This document shows, one piece after another, positions 1-7,253 of a stretch of DNA of 19,194 nt (positions within the stretch are counted from its first letter, which is position 1; each line of letters opens with the position of its first letter). The DNA lies in assembly GCA_035461525.1 (NCBI GenBank), contig DATHVD010000092.1:1-19194 (forward strand). Direction: 5' to 3'. This DNA is from JAIBJN01 sp035461525 (GTDB lineage: Bacteria > Actinomycetota > Thermoleophilia > Gaiellales > Gaiellaceae). The notes under the pieces were generated by a model. It made no database searches. It worked only from the letters and a program-made list of their open reading frames with translations, and was not told where the DNA came from. The translations under genes were made by a program, and so were the position numbers.

Positions 1-107
1 GCGTCCGCGTCACCCACCTGCGCGACCACCTCCATCCCGGCCTCGGCAAGCACGCGGGCGAGCCCCCCGCGGAGGAGCACCGAGTCGTCGGCGATCACGA
101 CCCGCAC
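1..107 (-). CDS. Response regulator, N-terminal part (probably NarL/LuxR type), cut by window edge
   Basis: Only the first 35 codons are present. The protein begins (M)RVVIADDSVLLRGGLARVLA, the beta1-alpha1 start of a REC receiver domain, with the paired acidic residues (ADD) that bind Mg2+. The GTG start at 107 is chosen because a Shine-Dalgarno match (GGGAGGA, minus strand, 118-112) lies 4 nt upstream and the translation fits the family start exactly. It overlaps the 3' end of the histidine kinase gene by 13 nt, so it is the third gene of the operon and translationally coupled. A DNA-binding LuxR/NarL output domain is expected from the kinase type but lies outside the window. Receiver identity is clear; the output type is inference. 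Confidence 0.85.
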   Translation of the reverse strand, partial: MRVVIADDSVLLRGGLARVLAEAGMEVVAQVGDAD

Positions 108-1852
108 GGGATCCTCCCGACGACGCGCGTGCCGCCTCCGGCCGGGCTCTCGACCGCGAACCGCCCGCCGAGCGCCTCGACGCGGTCGGCGAGGCCGCGC
201 AGGCCCGAGCCCGCCGCCCCCGCGTCCGCGCCGCCGACGCCGTCGTCCGCGACCTCGACCACGAGGACGCCGTTCTCCCGCCGCGCGCTGACCTCGGCCC
301 GCGTCGCGTGCGCGTGCTTGACGACGTTGGCGAGCGCCTCGCAGAGGACGAAGTACGCGGTCACCTCCACCTGGGCGGGAAGGCGCCCGTCGCAGACGTC
401 GAGGGCGACGACGAGCGGCGTCCTGCTCGCCAGCGACTCGACCGCCGCGGCGAGGCCGTCCTCCGTGAGGATGGCCGGGTGCACGCCGCGCGCGAGCTCG
501 CGGAGCTCCTCGACGGCCTCCTGCAACTCGGCCACGGTCGCGGCCAGCAGCCTCTCGACCTCGGGATCGGCGGCGACGCCCGGCCGGCGCTGGGCGGTCC
601 GGAGCTGGAGCGCCAGCGCCACGAGCCGCTGCTGCGCGCCGTCGTGCAGGTCGCGCTCGATCCGGCGGCGCTCCTCGTCGGCGGCCTGCACGATGCGGAC
701 GCGCGACTCGCGCACCTCGGCGAGCTGCGACCGCAGCTCCGCGTTCAGGCGGGCGTTCTCGAGGGCGAGCCTGGCGGCGGCGGCCGAGGCCTGCAGGAGC
801 TGCGGCTCGTCCACGAGGGTCGAGTCGTGCACGAGCGCCGCGACGGGCTCCCCGTCGTGCTCGAGCCGCGTCACCGTTCGCCCGTCCCCCTCCGGCGGCA
901 GGACGACCGCGCGCCCGTGGGCGTCGACGTACCCGCCGTGCTCGGGGAGCCAGAAGGCGACCTCGAGCGTCGGGTCGCCGAGCGCGCGGGCGAGCGCGTC
1001 GCGCAGCCCCTCCGGCGGCGTCCCCTCGAGCGCGAGGACGAGCTCGCCGACGTTTCCCCGGGCCAGCCGGGCCCGCAGGAGGCCGGCGAGGAGGGCGAGC
1101 GGCAGCGCGACGAAGCCGGCGATCTGCCACCAGAAGAGCGCCTCGTAGACGAACACGGAGGGACGCTCCACGAAGGTGAAGACGCCCTCGAGGACGGCGC
1201 GGAGCGCGAAGACGACGGCCGCGAGGAGAAGCGGAGCCAGGAGTCTTCGGGCCCGGGGCGTCGCCCGGACGAAGCGGCGAACGACGAGGGCGATGAAGAC
1301 AGAGGCGAGGACGCCCCACACCGCGACGACGAACGCCTCCTGGAGCGCGACGGCGAGCTCGCCGTTCGGCCAGACGAGGATGAGACTCTCGCGCGGCGAC
1401 GGGTCGAGGAAGCGGAGCCGCCGAGTTCCGTCGTAGACGAGCAGGATCGCGAGCGGTAAGAGGAGCACGAGCGCATACCCGACGCGGACGAGGGCGCGCT
1501 CGGCCCGGCCGCGGACGCGCCCCCACGGGTAGCCGAGGACGGAGTGGGCGACGAGCGCGTAGCTGAGCTCGCTGAGCGCGAAGAAGACGGTGAAGGCGAG
1601 CGGGTCGTGGCTGTAGCGGAACTGACGCAGGAGCAGGGCGATGCCGGCCGCAGCGAGGAGCGGCCCGAGGTAGCTCGCGGGCCGCCGTCCCCAGGCGACG
1701 AGGCCGGCGAGCAAGAACGCCCACGCCACGCCGACGATGGCGAATGCCCGCTCGGGAGTCGTGAGCTCGCCGAGGTCCGCGATCTGCACGCGGTAGGCGG
1801 CGATCCCGAGCGCGATCCCGCCGAGGGCGAGTGCGATCCGGAACGCCCTCAT
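95..1852 (-). CDS. Membrane sensor histidine kinase, HisKA_3 (NarX/LiaS/DesK-type)
   Basis: 585 residues. The N-terminal 260 residues are hydrophobic, with about seven to eight membrane helices (near 5-20, 37-55, 61-77, 86-104, 123-140, 170-192, 203-224, 240-260). A GAF-like soluble segment follows (about 270-370), then a helical stretch leading to the dimerisation/phosphoacceptor motif ERDLHDGAQQRL, with His403 as the predicted phosphorylated residue. The C-terminal GHKL ATPase has an N box (EALANVVKHA, 505-514), a G1 box (DDGVGG, 536-541) and a G2 box (GSGLRGLADRVEALGG). HisKA_3 kinases autophosphorylate and pass phosphate to REC domains, usually of NarL regulators. The gene starts within an ATGA overlap with the upstream REC-only gene and overlaps the downstream regulator, so one mRNA carries a kinase and two receivers. 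The signal sensed cannot be read from sequence. Confidence 0.95.
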   Translation of the reverse strand: MRAFRIALALGGIALGIAAYRVQIADLGELTTPERAFAIVGVAWAFLLAGLVAWGRRPASYLGPLLAAAGIALLLRQFRYSHDPLAFTVFFALSELSYALVAHSVLGYPWGRVRGRAERALVRVGYALVLLLPLAILLVYDGTRRLRFLDPSPRESLILVWPNGELAVALQEAFVVAVWGVLASVFIALVVRRFVRATPRARRLLAPLLLAAVVFALRAVLEGVFTFVERPSVFVYEALFWWQIAGFVALPLALLAGLLRARLARGNVGELVLALEGTPPEGLRDALARALGDPTLEVAFWLPEHGGYVDAHGRAVVLPPEGDGRTVTRLEHDGEPVAALVHDSTLVDEPQLLQASAAAARLALENARLNAELRSQLAEVRESRVRIVQAADEERRRIERDLHDGAQQRLVALALQLRTAQRRPGVAADPEVERLLAATVAELQEAVEELRELARGVHPAILTEDGLAAAVESLASRTPLVVALDVCDGRLPAQVEVTAYFVLCEALANVVKHAHATRAEVSARRENGVLVVEVADDGVGGADAGAAGSGLRGLADRVEALGGRFAVESPAGGGTRVVGRIPCGS

Positions 1853-2205
1853 GCCGCGCGGGCGAGAAGGGCGAGGAGCGACTCGCCCGAGAGCTCCTCC
1901 TTGGCGATGAACCCGAGCGCGCCGCTCTCGCCGACGCGCCGGCCGAGGTCCGATTGCGCGCGGCTGGAGACGAGCACGACCCTCGTCCCCGAGCCGGCGA
2001 GCTCCTCGGCGACCTCGTACCCGCTCCGGTCGGGGAGGCCGATGTCGAGGAGCACGAGCCGGGGCTCCAGCTCGCGGGCGAGGCGGAGCGCTGACTCCCC
2101 GTCGGCCGCCTCGCCGACGACGACGAAGCCGTCGAGCTCGAGCAGCCTGCGGACCGAGACGCGGAACGCGGGGTGGTCGTCCACGACCAGCACCGTCCAG
2201 GCCAT
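1849..2205 (-). CDS. Stand-alone REC-domain response regulator (no output domain)
   Basis: 118 residues, just one receiver domain. Asp9/Asp10 (VVDDHP) form the acidic pocket, Asp54 in LLDIGLPDRSG is the predicted phosphoacceptor, Ser80 is the switch Ser/Thr and Lys102 is the conserved lysine. The ORF stops after the last helix, so there is no DNA-binding domain. It is the first gene of the operon, with a 4-nt ATGA overlap to the kinase. Single-domain receivers act as phosphate sinks, phosphorelay intermediates or protein-binding switches; which applies here is unknown. No Shine-Dalgarno sequence precedes the ATG, so it may be translated from a short or leaderless mRNA. Confidence 0.93.
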   Translation of the reverse strand: MAWTVLVVDDHPAFRVSVRRLLELDGFVVVGEAADGESALRLARELEPRLVLLDIGLPDRSGYEVAEELAGSGTRVVLVSSRAQSDLGRRVGESGALGFIAKEELSGESLLALLARAA

Positions 2206-2335
2206 GTGGAAATCGTCACATATTCGGCGCCGTGCGACCAGGGGGCAAGCCCGGAGACGAGCGGCGGCGGCGCCTCGGGGAGAACCCTGGGAAAAATCCG
2301 GGGTACGGCCCCTTCCGGTGGCTCCCCGCGCGTAC

Positions 2336-2341
2336 TAGCCT
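2336..2341 (+). promoter_or_regulatory. Putative -10 element (TAGCCT) of the Vps62-like gene
   Basis: TAGCCT lies in the 227-nt divergent intergenic region and predicts a start near 2348, leaving an 85-nt leader. It belongs to the TANNNT series found before many genes here. There is no convincing -35. The Shine-Dalgarno sequence GGAGAGGA at 2419-2426 precedes the ATG at 2433. Confidence 0.4.
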
Positions 2342-2432
2342 CGACGCGAACGTGAGGCGCGATCGCGGACACGGCGCTCTGCGAGGATGCGCGCTCCCAG
2401 TACGAGCTCGTCCCCAACGGAGAGGAGTCGCC

Positions 2433-3419
2433 ATGAGAACCAATCGGACCCTCGCCCTGTTCGCCGCGGCCGCGCTCGCCGCGCTCGCCCTCGTGGGCGG
2501 CGCGCAGGCGAGCGGCAAGCCGGCGAAGCTCCTGGTCAAGTTCCAGCCAGTCCTCGTCTACCACCCGGGGGAGGAGTTCCGTCCGACCACAGTCGAGTCG
2601 TTCGTGCGCGACTCGAGCCTCGTGGCGGCGACGAGCCCGACGACCTGGACGGTCGTCGACCCGGCCCCGACTGCGGAGGGGCTGCCTACGGCGAGCCCGC
2701 CCGTCTGGCGGCTGAACCAGCGCGACTGCTTCGCGGGCGCGCCGCTCGGCGACCTCGCCTGCTACGTCGCCGGCGCGGCGGACGAGCCGGGCGCTGTCGT
2801 CTACGGGCGGGTCGCCCGCGACGGCAAGCGGATCGTCCTCCAGTACTGGCTCTTCTACTACGACAACCTCTACCGCTACCCGTTTCTCCCGCTCGGCGCA
2901 ATCTGGCAATCGCACGAGGGCGACTGGGAGGTCGTAAACGTCGTCCTCGCAAAGACGAAGAGGCCGCTCACGGTCGGCTACAGCCAGCACTGCTCGGGCG
3001 AGACGCGCTCGTGGGCGGAGACGGAGCGCCGCGACGGCCATCCGGTCGTCTACGTGGGCCTCGGCTCGCATGCGAACTTCTTCGAGCCGGGCCTGCACGA
3101 GTTCGACCGGGCCTGCCTGCCGGCCGAGGTGATCGGGTTCTTCCAGCAGGCCGGCCTGCCCCTCCCCGCGGACGTCGCCGCGGAGGGGCCGTTCGGCGGC
3201 CCGAAGCGCCTCGGCGGCGAGCGCGTTGCCGTCCGCCAGGTGGACGAGGGCGCACCCGCGTGGATCGGGTTCCCCGGCTTCTGGGGCGAGCTCGAGTACT
3301 TCAACGCCCCGCCGCCGATCGGCACCGTCCCGTTCGGGACCTCCCCGGTCGGGCCCGCGTTCCACGCCGTCTGGCAGAGCCCGGCAGCGACGCTGGAGGG
3401 ATGGCGCGGAGGGTCGTAG
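2433..3419 (+). CDS. Secreted Vps62-like (PF06101-type) domain protein
   Basis: 328 residues. A Sec signal peptide is clear: basic MRTNR, hydrophobic residues 7-22 and an AQA|SG-like cleavage site near 27. The body carries hallmarks of the vacuolar-sorting-62 family: an aromatic strand (QYWLFYYDN, about 137-145), HEGDWEVV (161-168) and HPVVYVGLGSHANFF (203-217). The function of bacterial members is unknown; the His/Glu/Asp-rich motifs could bind metal or be catalytic, but that is speculation. The ATG at 2433 is chosen over in-frame upstream codons because it has a good ribosome-binding site and gives the intact signal peptide. The gene is divergent from the two-component operon, and the AraC gene starts 20 nt downstream of its stop. 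Confidence 0.85.
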   Translation: MRTNRTLALFAAAALAALALVGGAQASGKPAKLLVKFQPVLVYHPGEEFRPTTVESFVRDSSLVAATSPTTWTVVDPAPTAEGLPTASPPVWRLNQRDCFAGAPLGDLACYVAGAADEPGAVVYGRVARDGKRIVLQYWLFYYDNLYRYPFLPLGAIWQSHEGDWEVVNVVLAKTKRPLTVGYSQHCSGETRSWAETERRDGHPVVYVGLGSHANFFEPGLHEFDRACLPAEVIGFFQQAGLPLPADVAAEGPFGGPKRLGGERVAVRQVDEGAPAWIGFPGFWGELEYFNAPPPIGTVPFGTSPVGPAFHAVWQSPAATLEGWRGGS

Positions 3420-3439
3420 GACAGCCACAATGCGCGCGG

Positions 3440-4270
3440 ATGCGCACGATCCGGGCCGAGACGTTCGACCTCGCGCTCCGCGAGCCGGGCCCCGGCCTTC
3501 GCTCCGACGTGCTCGTCCTGGAGGACTACGCGGAGCACGCGCTCGCGCCGGTGCGGCAGCGGCACCTGCCGGGGACGTTCGTCCCGCTCGTCCTGAACTT
3601 CGGGCCGCGCTACCGCGTGCGCCAATCGGCCGGCTGGAGCGAGCACGCCTCCTTCGCGGGCGGCCTCGGCGAGGCGGTGGCCGTGACGGAGTCGCCGGGG
3701 ACGGCGCTCTGCGTCCAGGTCAACCTGACGCCTCTCGGCGCCCGCCGGATCCTCGGCGTCCCCATGCACGAGCTCGCCGGGCGGGTCGTCTCGCTCGCCG
3801 ACGTGCTCGGGCGGGACGCTGCCCGCCTCGAGGAGCGGCTTGCGGAGGCGCCCGGTGCGCCGGCGAGGCTCGCCCTCGTCGAGTCGTTCCTCGCCGGCCG
3901 CCTCGACGCCGCCGAGCCGGCCCGCCCCGACGCCGCCCGCGCGTGGAGCCGGCTCGAGGAGACGGGCGGCGGGCTCCGGATCGGCGCCCTCGCGGCCGAG
4001 CTCCGCTGCTCGCGGAGGCACCTGGCCGCGCTCTTCCGCGACCACGTCGGCGTGCCGCCGAAGGCCGCCGCGCGCCTCCTCCGCTTCGAGCGGGCCCTCC
4101 CCCTCGTCGAGGCCGGCGTCGCCGGCGCCGAGGTCGCCCGCCGCTGCGGCTACGCCGACCAGGCGCACCTCGTCAACGAGTTCCGCCGCTTCGCCGGGAC
4201 GACGCCTGCGGCACTGGTGCGCGAGCGGCCGGTTCCATTTCTCCAAGACGCGGGCCCGCGCACCGCCTAG
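3440..4270 (+). CDS. AraC-family transcriptional regulator
   Basis: 276 residues. The N-terminal part (1-165) resembles the sensing half of AraC regulators usually found next to VOC genes (LVLNFGPRYRV, near 50-60). The C-terminal part (about 178-262) holds the two HTH motifs: RIGALAAELRCSRRHLAALF and VARRCGYADQAHLVNEFRRF followed by GTTPAAL, the usual AraC signature. The tail PVPFLQDAGP is also typical of the subgroup. The ATG at 3440 is in frame; an ATG at 3430 is not. There is no strong Shine-Dalgarno sequence; a CACAAT hexamer at 3426-3431 would give a nearly leaderless mRNA. It probably regulates itself and the VOC gene that starts 33 nt after its stop. Confidence 0.92.
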   Translation: MRTIRAETFDLALREPGPGLRSDVLVLEDYAEHALAPVRQRHLPGTFVPLVLNFGPRYRVRQSAGWSEHASFAGGLGEAVAVTESPGTALCVQVNLTPLGARRILGVPMHELAGRVVSLADVLGRDAARLEERLAEAPGAPARLALVESFLAGRLDAAEPARPDAARAWSRLEETGGGLRIGALAAELRCSRRHLAALFRDHVGVPPKAAARLLRFERALPLVEAGVAGAEVARRCGYADQAHLVNEFRRFAGTTPAALVRERPVPFLQDAGPRTA

Positions 4271-4295
4271 CCTCGGGGAAACCCGACAGAGGAGA
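4268..4295 (+). promoter_or_regulatory. Putative -10 (TAGCCT) and ribosome-binding site of the VOC gene
   Basis: TAGCCT at 4268-4273 overlaps the TAG stop of the AraC gene and predicts a start near 4280, giving a 24-nt leader. The Shine-Dalgarno sequence AGAGGAGA at 4288-4295 lies 8 nt before the ATG. The VOC gene may thus have its own promoter, the likely target of the AraC protein. Confidence 0.4.
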
Positions 4296-4303
4296 CGTGT
4301 TCG

Positions 4304-4693
4304 ATGTCGATGTTCCCGTTCGCCCACTACCAGGACGGCCACGCCGCGATCGACTGGCTCTGCGAGGCCTTCGGCTTCGAGCGGCACGAGGTGCACGAGG
4401 ACGGGGAGGGCCGGATCGTCCATGCCGAGCTCCGCCGTGGCTCGAGCGTCTACATGCTCGACTCGGCCGGGGGCGCCGACCTCGGCCTCGCGAGCCCGCG
4501 GGAGGCCGGGGCCGCGACCGGCGGCGTCTACGTCGTCGTCGAGGATCCGGACGCCCACTACGAGCGCGCCCGCGCGGCCGACGCCGAGATCGTGCGGGAG
4601 CCCGCCGACACGAGCTACGGCTCGCGCGAGTACCTCGCCCGCGACCCCGAGGGGCACCTGTGGAGCTTCGGCACGTACCGCCCGGGACCGTAG
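4304..4693 (+). CDS. VOC-family (glyoxalase/bleomycin-resistance-like) protein
   Basis: 129 residues, a complete vicinal-oxygen-chelate fold of two beta-alpha-beta-beta-beta halves. Residues 5-25 show the typical opening (AHYQDGHAAIDWLCEAFGFE), followed by the strand HAELRRGSSVYML. The second half has GGVYVVVEDPDAHYERA and ends with YLARDPEGHLWSFGTY, the conserved C-terminal VOC motif. Members include glyoxalase I, extradiol dioxygenases, antibiotic-binding proteins and many PhnB-like proteins of unknown substrate; nothing here decides among them. AraC-VOC gene pairs are common in actinobacteria, which suggests inducible detoxification or binding of a small molecule. Confidence 0.92.
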   Translation: MSMFPFAHYQDGHAAIDWLCEAFGFERHEVHEDGEGRIVHAELRRGSSVYMLDSAGGADLGLASPREAGAATGGVYVVVEDPDAHYERARAADAEIVREPADTSYGSREYLARDPEGHLWSFGTYRPGP

Positions 4694-4776
4694 CCGGCGG
4701 ACGACCGGCATCTCGCCGCGAGCTTTCCGCGCCACGGAGGGAACAAACCGGCCGCACCGAGCGTCTAGCGAGCAGG

Positions 4777-4992
4777 ATGGCCGCCATCGACGCGATCGCC
4801 GGAGAGCTCGAGGCCCTTGAGACGGAGGAGGAGCGCGTCCTCGGCTGGCGCTGGGCTGGTCTCCTCGCGGCGGGCTACGACCAGCGCCTCGCGCTCAAGC
4901 TTTCGCTGCGGCTCGACGTGGACCTCCACCTCGCGGTGCGCCTCCGCCGCGACGGGTGCCCTCCCGAGACGGCCGCGCGCATCCTGCTCTGA
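4777..4992 (+). CDS. Small conserved-looking helical protein, 71 residues
   Basis: The protein is mostly helical with alternating acidic and hydrophobic segments: an N-terminal helix rich in Glu (ELEALETEEERVLGWRWAGL), a turn at AAGYD, a second helix (QRLALKLSLRLDVDLHLAV) and a third ending in GCPPETAARILL. From memory, short ORFs with this pattern (RAGY...LA..LDVDLH.AV.L...GCPP..A..IL) recur in actinobacterial genomes, but I know of no assigned function. The ATG follows GAGCAGG, a weak ribosome-binding site. A TAGCGA hexamer at 4766-4771 would place the transcript start at the ATG itself. There are no cysteine pairs, membrane helices or signal peptide. Confidence 0.65.
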   Translation: MAAIDAIAGELEALETEEERVLGWRWAGLLAAGYDQRLALKLSLRLDVDLHLAVRLRRDGCPPETAARILL

Positions 4993-5125
4993 CGCGCGGG
5001 AGCGCCGCGGGCAAAGTCCGGCGGCCCGCGGTACCCTGGCGCCGAACCGGCCGCCCAGGGCCGCGGCCGACGAGGGAAGGGGAAGTCACAGGCGATCGCT
5101 GCTTCTCGCAGGCGCTGCGCTCGCC

Positions 5126-6463
5126 GTGGGGCTCGTCTTCATGACGCCGGGCTTCGCGTCACAGAGCGGTGCCCGGCAGTCACCTGCCATGCAAGCGGAG
5201 ACGTCCGGCTTCGCCGCCGCGGAGAGCGCGGGGAAGACCCGCAAGGCCGGCACGTCGGGCCGGTGCATCCGCGGCCTGGCCGCCGGCACCTATCCGTGCA
5301 AGCGCGTCGACATGCTGAGCCACGTGGGGCTCGCCGAGCTCGGGCTCAGCTTCGTCAACGACATGTGGGGCTGGACCGACCGGGCGCCCAAGGGCAAGAA
5401 GGGCAAGCGAAAGGGCAAGGCGACGGACTACGCGCTCGTGGGGGGCACGGAAGGGACCGTGATCGTGAACATCACGAACCCGAAGCGTCCAGACGTGCTC
5501 GGGATCCTGCCCTCGCACTCGCTCGCGGGAGGGGGCTTCTGGCGCGACATCAAGGTCTACAAAGACCAGATGTACGTCGTCTCCGAGCACACCGGCCACG
5601 GCATGCAGGTCTTCGACCTGCGGACCCTGCGGAACGACCCGCCGGGGTACACGACCTACGCCGAGACCGCGCACTACGCCGGCTTCGGCAACGCGCACAA
5701 CCTCAACATCACCGAGGACACCGGCTACCTGTACGCGGTCGGGTCGGCGACGTGCGGCGGCGGCCTCCACATGGTCGACATCTCGACGCCGGCGTCGCCC
5801 GCCTTCGCCGGCTGCTTCGCCGACCACGGCTACGTCCACGACACGCAGTGCGTGGTCTACAAGGGGCCGGATCGCGACTACAAGGGGCGTGAGATCTGCT
5901 TCAACTCCAACGCCGAGGTCGTCCAGAACCCGCCGCCGGGCTCCGATCCGGTCATCAACGCGGTCGCGATCGTCGACGTCACGAACAAGATGAGCCCGGT
6001 CGTGATCTCGCGGACGGAGTACGCCAACGACGGGCACAGCCACCAGGGCTGGCTCGTGCCGGGGCACAAGTACTTCCTCCACGGCGACGAGCTCGACGAG
6101 CTCACGCACGGCCTCAACACCACGACCAGGGTCTGGGACGTCCGCGACCTGGACAACCCGCAGATGACCCTCGCGTGGGAGTACTCCACCGCCTCGATCG
6201 ACCACAACATCTACACCGAGGGCAAGCGGGCGTACGCGTCCAACTACACCTCGGGCCTCCGCGTGCTGGACACGTCGAGAGTCTCGAAGCCGGCGCTCCG
6301 CGAGCTCGGCTACTTCGACGTCTACCCCGAGAACGACAACCCGTCGTTCGAGGGCGGCACCTGGAGCAACTACCCGTACTTCGCGCAGAAGCACGTCGTC
6401 GGGGTCTCGAGCATGGACCGCGGCCTCTTCGTCCTGCGCACGAAGACGGGCGGCGGGGGCTAG
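5126..6463 (+). CDS. Secreted choice-of-anchor B family protein (LVIVD-type propeller)
   Basis: The product is a beta-propeller of LVIVD-like repeats: DYALVGGTEGTVIVNITNP, MYVVSEHTGHGMQVFDLRTL, YLYAVGSATCGGGLHMVDIS, AVAIVDVTNKMSPVVIS, TTRVWDVRDLDNPQ and ASNYTSGLRVLDTSRV. The segment YVHDTQCVVYKGPDRDYKGR followed by EICFNSN is diagnostic of the choice-of-anchor B family. Several cysteines suggest an exported, disulfide-bonded protein. The 3' end is secure, but the 5' end is not. An in-frame signal-peptide segment (RRSLLLAGAALAVGL) begins at 5090, and a Shine-Dalgarno-like GGAAGGGGA lies at 5075-5083, yet there is no ATG, GTG or TTG between them. The listed GTG at 5126 cuts the signal peptide; ATG 5141 is the next choice. 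No C-terminal anchor is seen. Confidence 0.85.
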   Translation: MGLVFMTPGFASQSGARQSPAMQAETSGFAAAESAGKTRKAGTSGRCIRGLAAGTYPCKRVDMLSHVGLAELGLSFVNDMWGWTDRAPKGKKGKRKGKATDYALVGGTEGTVIVNITNPKRPDVLGILPSHSLAGGGFWRDIKVYKDQMYVVSEHTGHGMQVFDLRTLRNDPPGYTTYAETAHYAGFGNAHNLNITEDTGYLYAVGSATCGGGLHMVDISTPASPAFAGCFADHGYVHDTQCVVYKGPDRDYKGREICFNSNAEVVQNPPPGSDPVINAVAIVDVTNKMSPVVISRTEYANDGHSHQGWLVPGHKYFLHGDELDELTHGLNTTTRVWDVRDLDNPQMTLAWEYSTASIDHNIYTEGKRAYASNYTSGLRVLDTSRVSKPALRELGYFDVYPENDNPSFEGGTWSNYPYFAQKHVVGVSSMDRGLFVLRTKTGGGG

Positions 6464-6487
6464 GCCTCCGACGTCCCCCGAACGCCG

Positions 6488-6518
6488 GGAAGGGCGCCGC
6501 GCCGAGCGGCGCCCTTCC
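6488..6518 (+). terminator. Strong hairpin terminator after the choice-of-anchor B gene
   Basis: A perfect 13-bp inverted repeat: GGAAGGGCGCCGC (6488-6500), loop GCCGA, GCGGCGCCCTTCC (6506-6518). It starts 25 nt after the stop codon and is followed by TCGTTCC, only a weak U-tract, which is common for terminators in high-GC actinobacteria. Confidence 0.8.
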
Positions 6519-6532
6519 TCGTTCCGGGCCCG

Positions 6533-6538
6533 TACGCT
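6533..6538 (+). promoter_or_regulatory. Putative -10 (TACGCT) of the peroxiredoxin gene
   Basis: TACGCT fits the TANNNT pattern and predicts a transcript start near 6545, only 3 nt before the ATG at 6548, so the mRNA would be nearly leaderless. The upstream terminator makes an independent promoter likely. Confidence 0.4.
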
Positions 6539-6547
6539 TGGGCGGAG

Positions 6548-7129
6548 ATGGCCCACGATCCCTACGTCCTGCCGCCCGACCTGCCCGCGCCCGAGGACGA
6601 CGGCGCCGCCGACCACCTGCCGGGGATGCTGATCCCGGACATCGTCCTGCCGTCGTCGGCAGGCGACGTCGCGCTCGCCGAGCTGGCCGCCGAGCGCCTC
6701 GTCCTCTACGTCTATCCCAGGACGGGCCCGCCCGAGGAGCCGATCCCGGCCGGGTGGGACGAGCTGGCGGGCGCCCGCGGCTGCACGCCACAGTCGTGCG
6801 GCTTCCGCGACCATGCCGCCGAGCTCGCCGCGTTCGGCGCCCGCGTCGCCGGCCTCTCCGCCCAGACCCTCGCCGAGCAGGAGGAGTTCGCGGAGCGGAA
6901 CCGCATGCCGTTCCCGATCGTGAGCGACGAGCGCTTCGCCCTCGCCGAGACGCTCGGCCTGCCGACGTTCGAGTTCGCCGGCGCCCGGTTCTACCGGCGC
7001 CTCGCGCTCGTCGCCGAGCAGGGGCTCGTCGCCAAGGCCTTCTACCCCGTCTTCCCGCCCGACCGCAACGCGACGGACGTGCTCGCGTGGCTCGGGCGGA
7101 GTCGCGGGGCGAGCGGGCTGCGCTCGTAG
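6548..7129 (+). CDS. Peroxiredoxin, PrxQ/BCP-like (AhpC-TSA family)
   Basis: 193 residues. The thioredoxin-fold core contains LVLYVYPRTG (about 57-66) followed by the active site GCTPQSCGFRD. Cys79 is the predicted peroxidatic cysteine and Cys84 the resolving cysteine, the C-X4-C spacing of PrxQ/BCP enzymes. Later family motifs are VAGLSAQTLAEQEEF, PFPIVSDERFALAETLGLPT and a C-terminal FYPVFPPDRNA with VLAWL. Such enzymes reduce hydrogen peroxide and organic hydroperoxides with electrons from thioredoxin or a similar donor. There is no signal peptide, so it is cytoplasmic. The gene stands alone between two hairpin terminators. About 45 N-terminal residues before the core are Pro/Asp-rich. Confidence 0.92.
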   Translation: MAHDPYVLPPDLPAPEDDGAADHLPGMLIPDIVLPSSAGDVALAELAAERLVLYVYPRTGPPEEPIPAGWDELAGARGCTPQSCGFRDHAAELAAFGARVAGLSAQTLAEQEEFAERNRMPFPIVSDERFALAETLGLPTFEFAGARFYRRLALVAEQGLVAKAFYPVFPPDRNATDVLAWLGRSRGASGLRS

Positions 7130-7148
7130 CCGCCCGGCGCCTCGAGGG

Positions 7149-7189
7149 ATCGGGGCGGGCACCGGGAGAAGCCCCGGGGCCGCCCCGAT
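7149..7189 (+). terminator. Two-stem hairpin terminator after the peroxiredoxin gene
   Basis: The outer 10-bp stem pairs ATCGGGGCGG (7149-7158) with CCGCCCCGAT (7180-7189). Inside it CCGGG (7162-7166) can pair with CCCGG (7173-7177). It begins 20 nt after the stop codon and has no U-tract. Confidence 0.65.
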
Positions 7190-7210
7190 GCCCGCGCCCC
7201 CGGCGAGGCC

Positions 7211-7253
7211 TACGGTCGGGGCAATGGCTACCGAGAGGAGCGCAGAGCTGTGA
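7211..7253 (+). promoter_or_regulatory. Leader of the TolB/RTX gene: -10, possible 9-codon uORF and ribosome-binding site
   Basis: TACGGT (7211-7216) is a candidate -10 and predicts a start near 7223. An ATG at 7224 opens a 9-codon ORF (MATERSAEL) whose TGA at 7251-7253 overlaps the GTG start of the main gene (7250-7252). The Shine-Dalgarno sequence GAGAGGAG at 7233-7240 lies inside the uORF, 9 nt before the GTG. The arrangement could couple the two translations. The uORF could equally be chance. Confidence 0.3.

Noticed and set aside
308..1459. Long plus-strand ORFs over the histidine kinase gene
   Set aside because: They are antisense open frames caused by high GC. Their Arg/Glu/Asp-rich composition has no family features, while the minus-strand kinase is unambiguous.
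2206..2432. Promoter for the two-component operon in the divergent intergenic region
   Set aside because: TATGTG at 2222-2217 (minus) is well placed for a short leader but lacks the final T of the motif and has no -35, so no promoter is claimed.
3050..4735. Minus-strand ORF of 561 residues over the AraC and VOC genes
   Set aside because: It is the antisense shadow of two clear plus-strand genes, with low-complexity Arg/Gly/Glu composition and no start signals.
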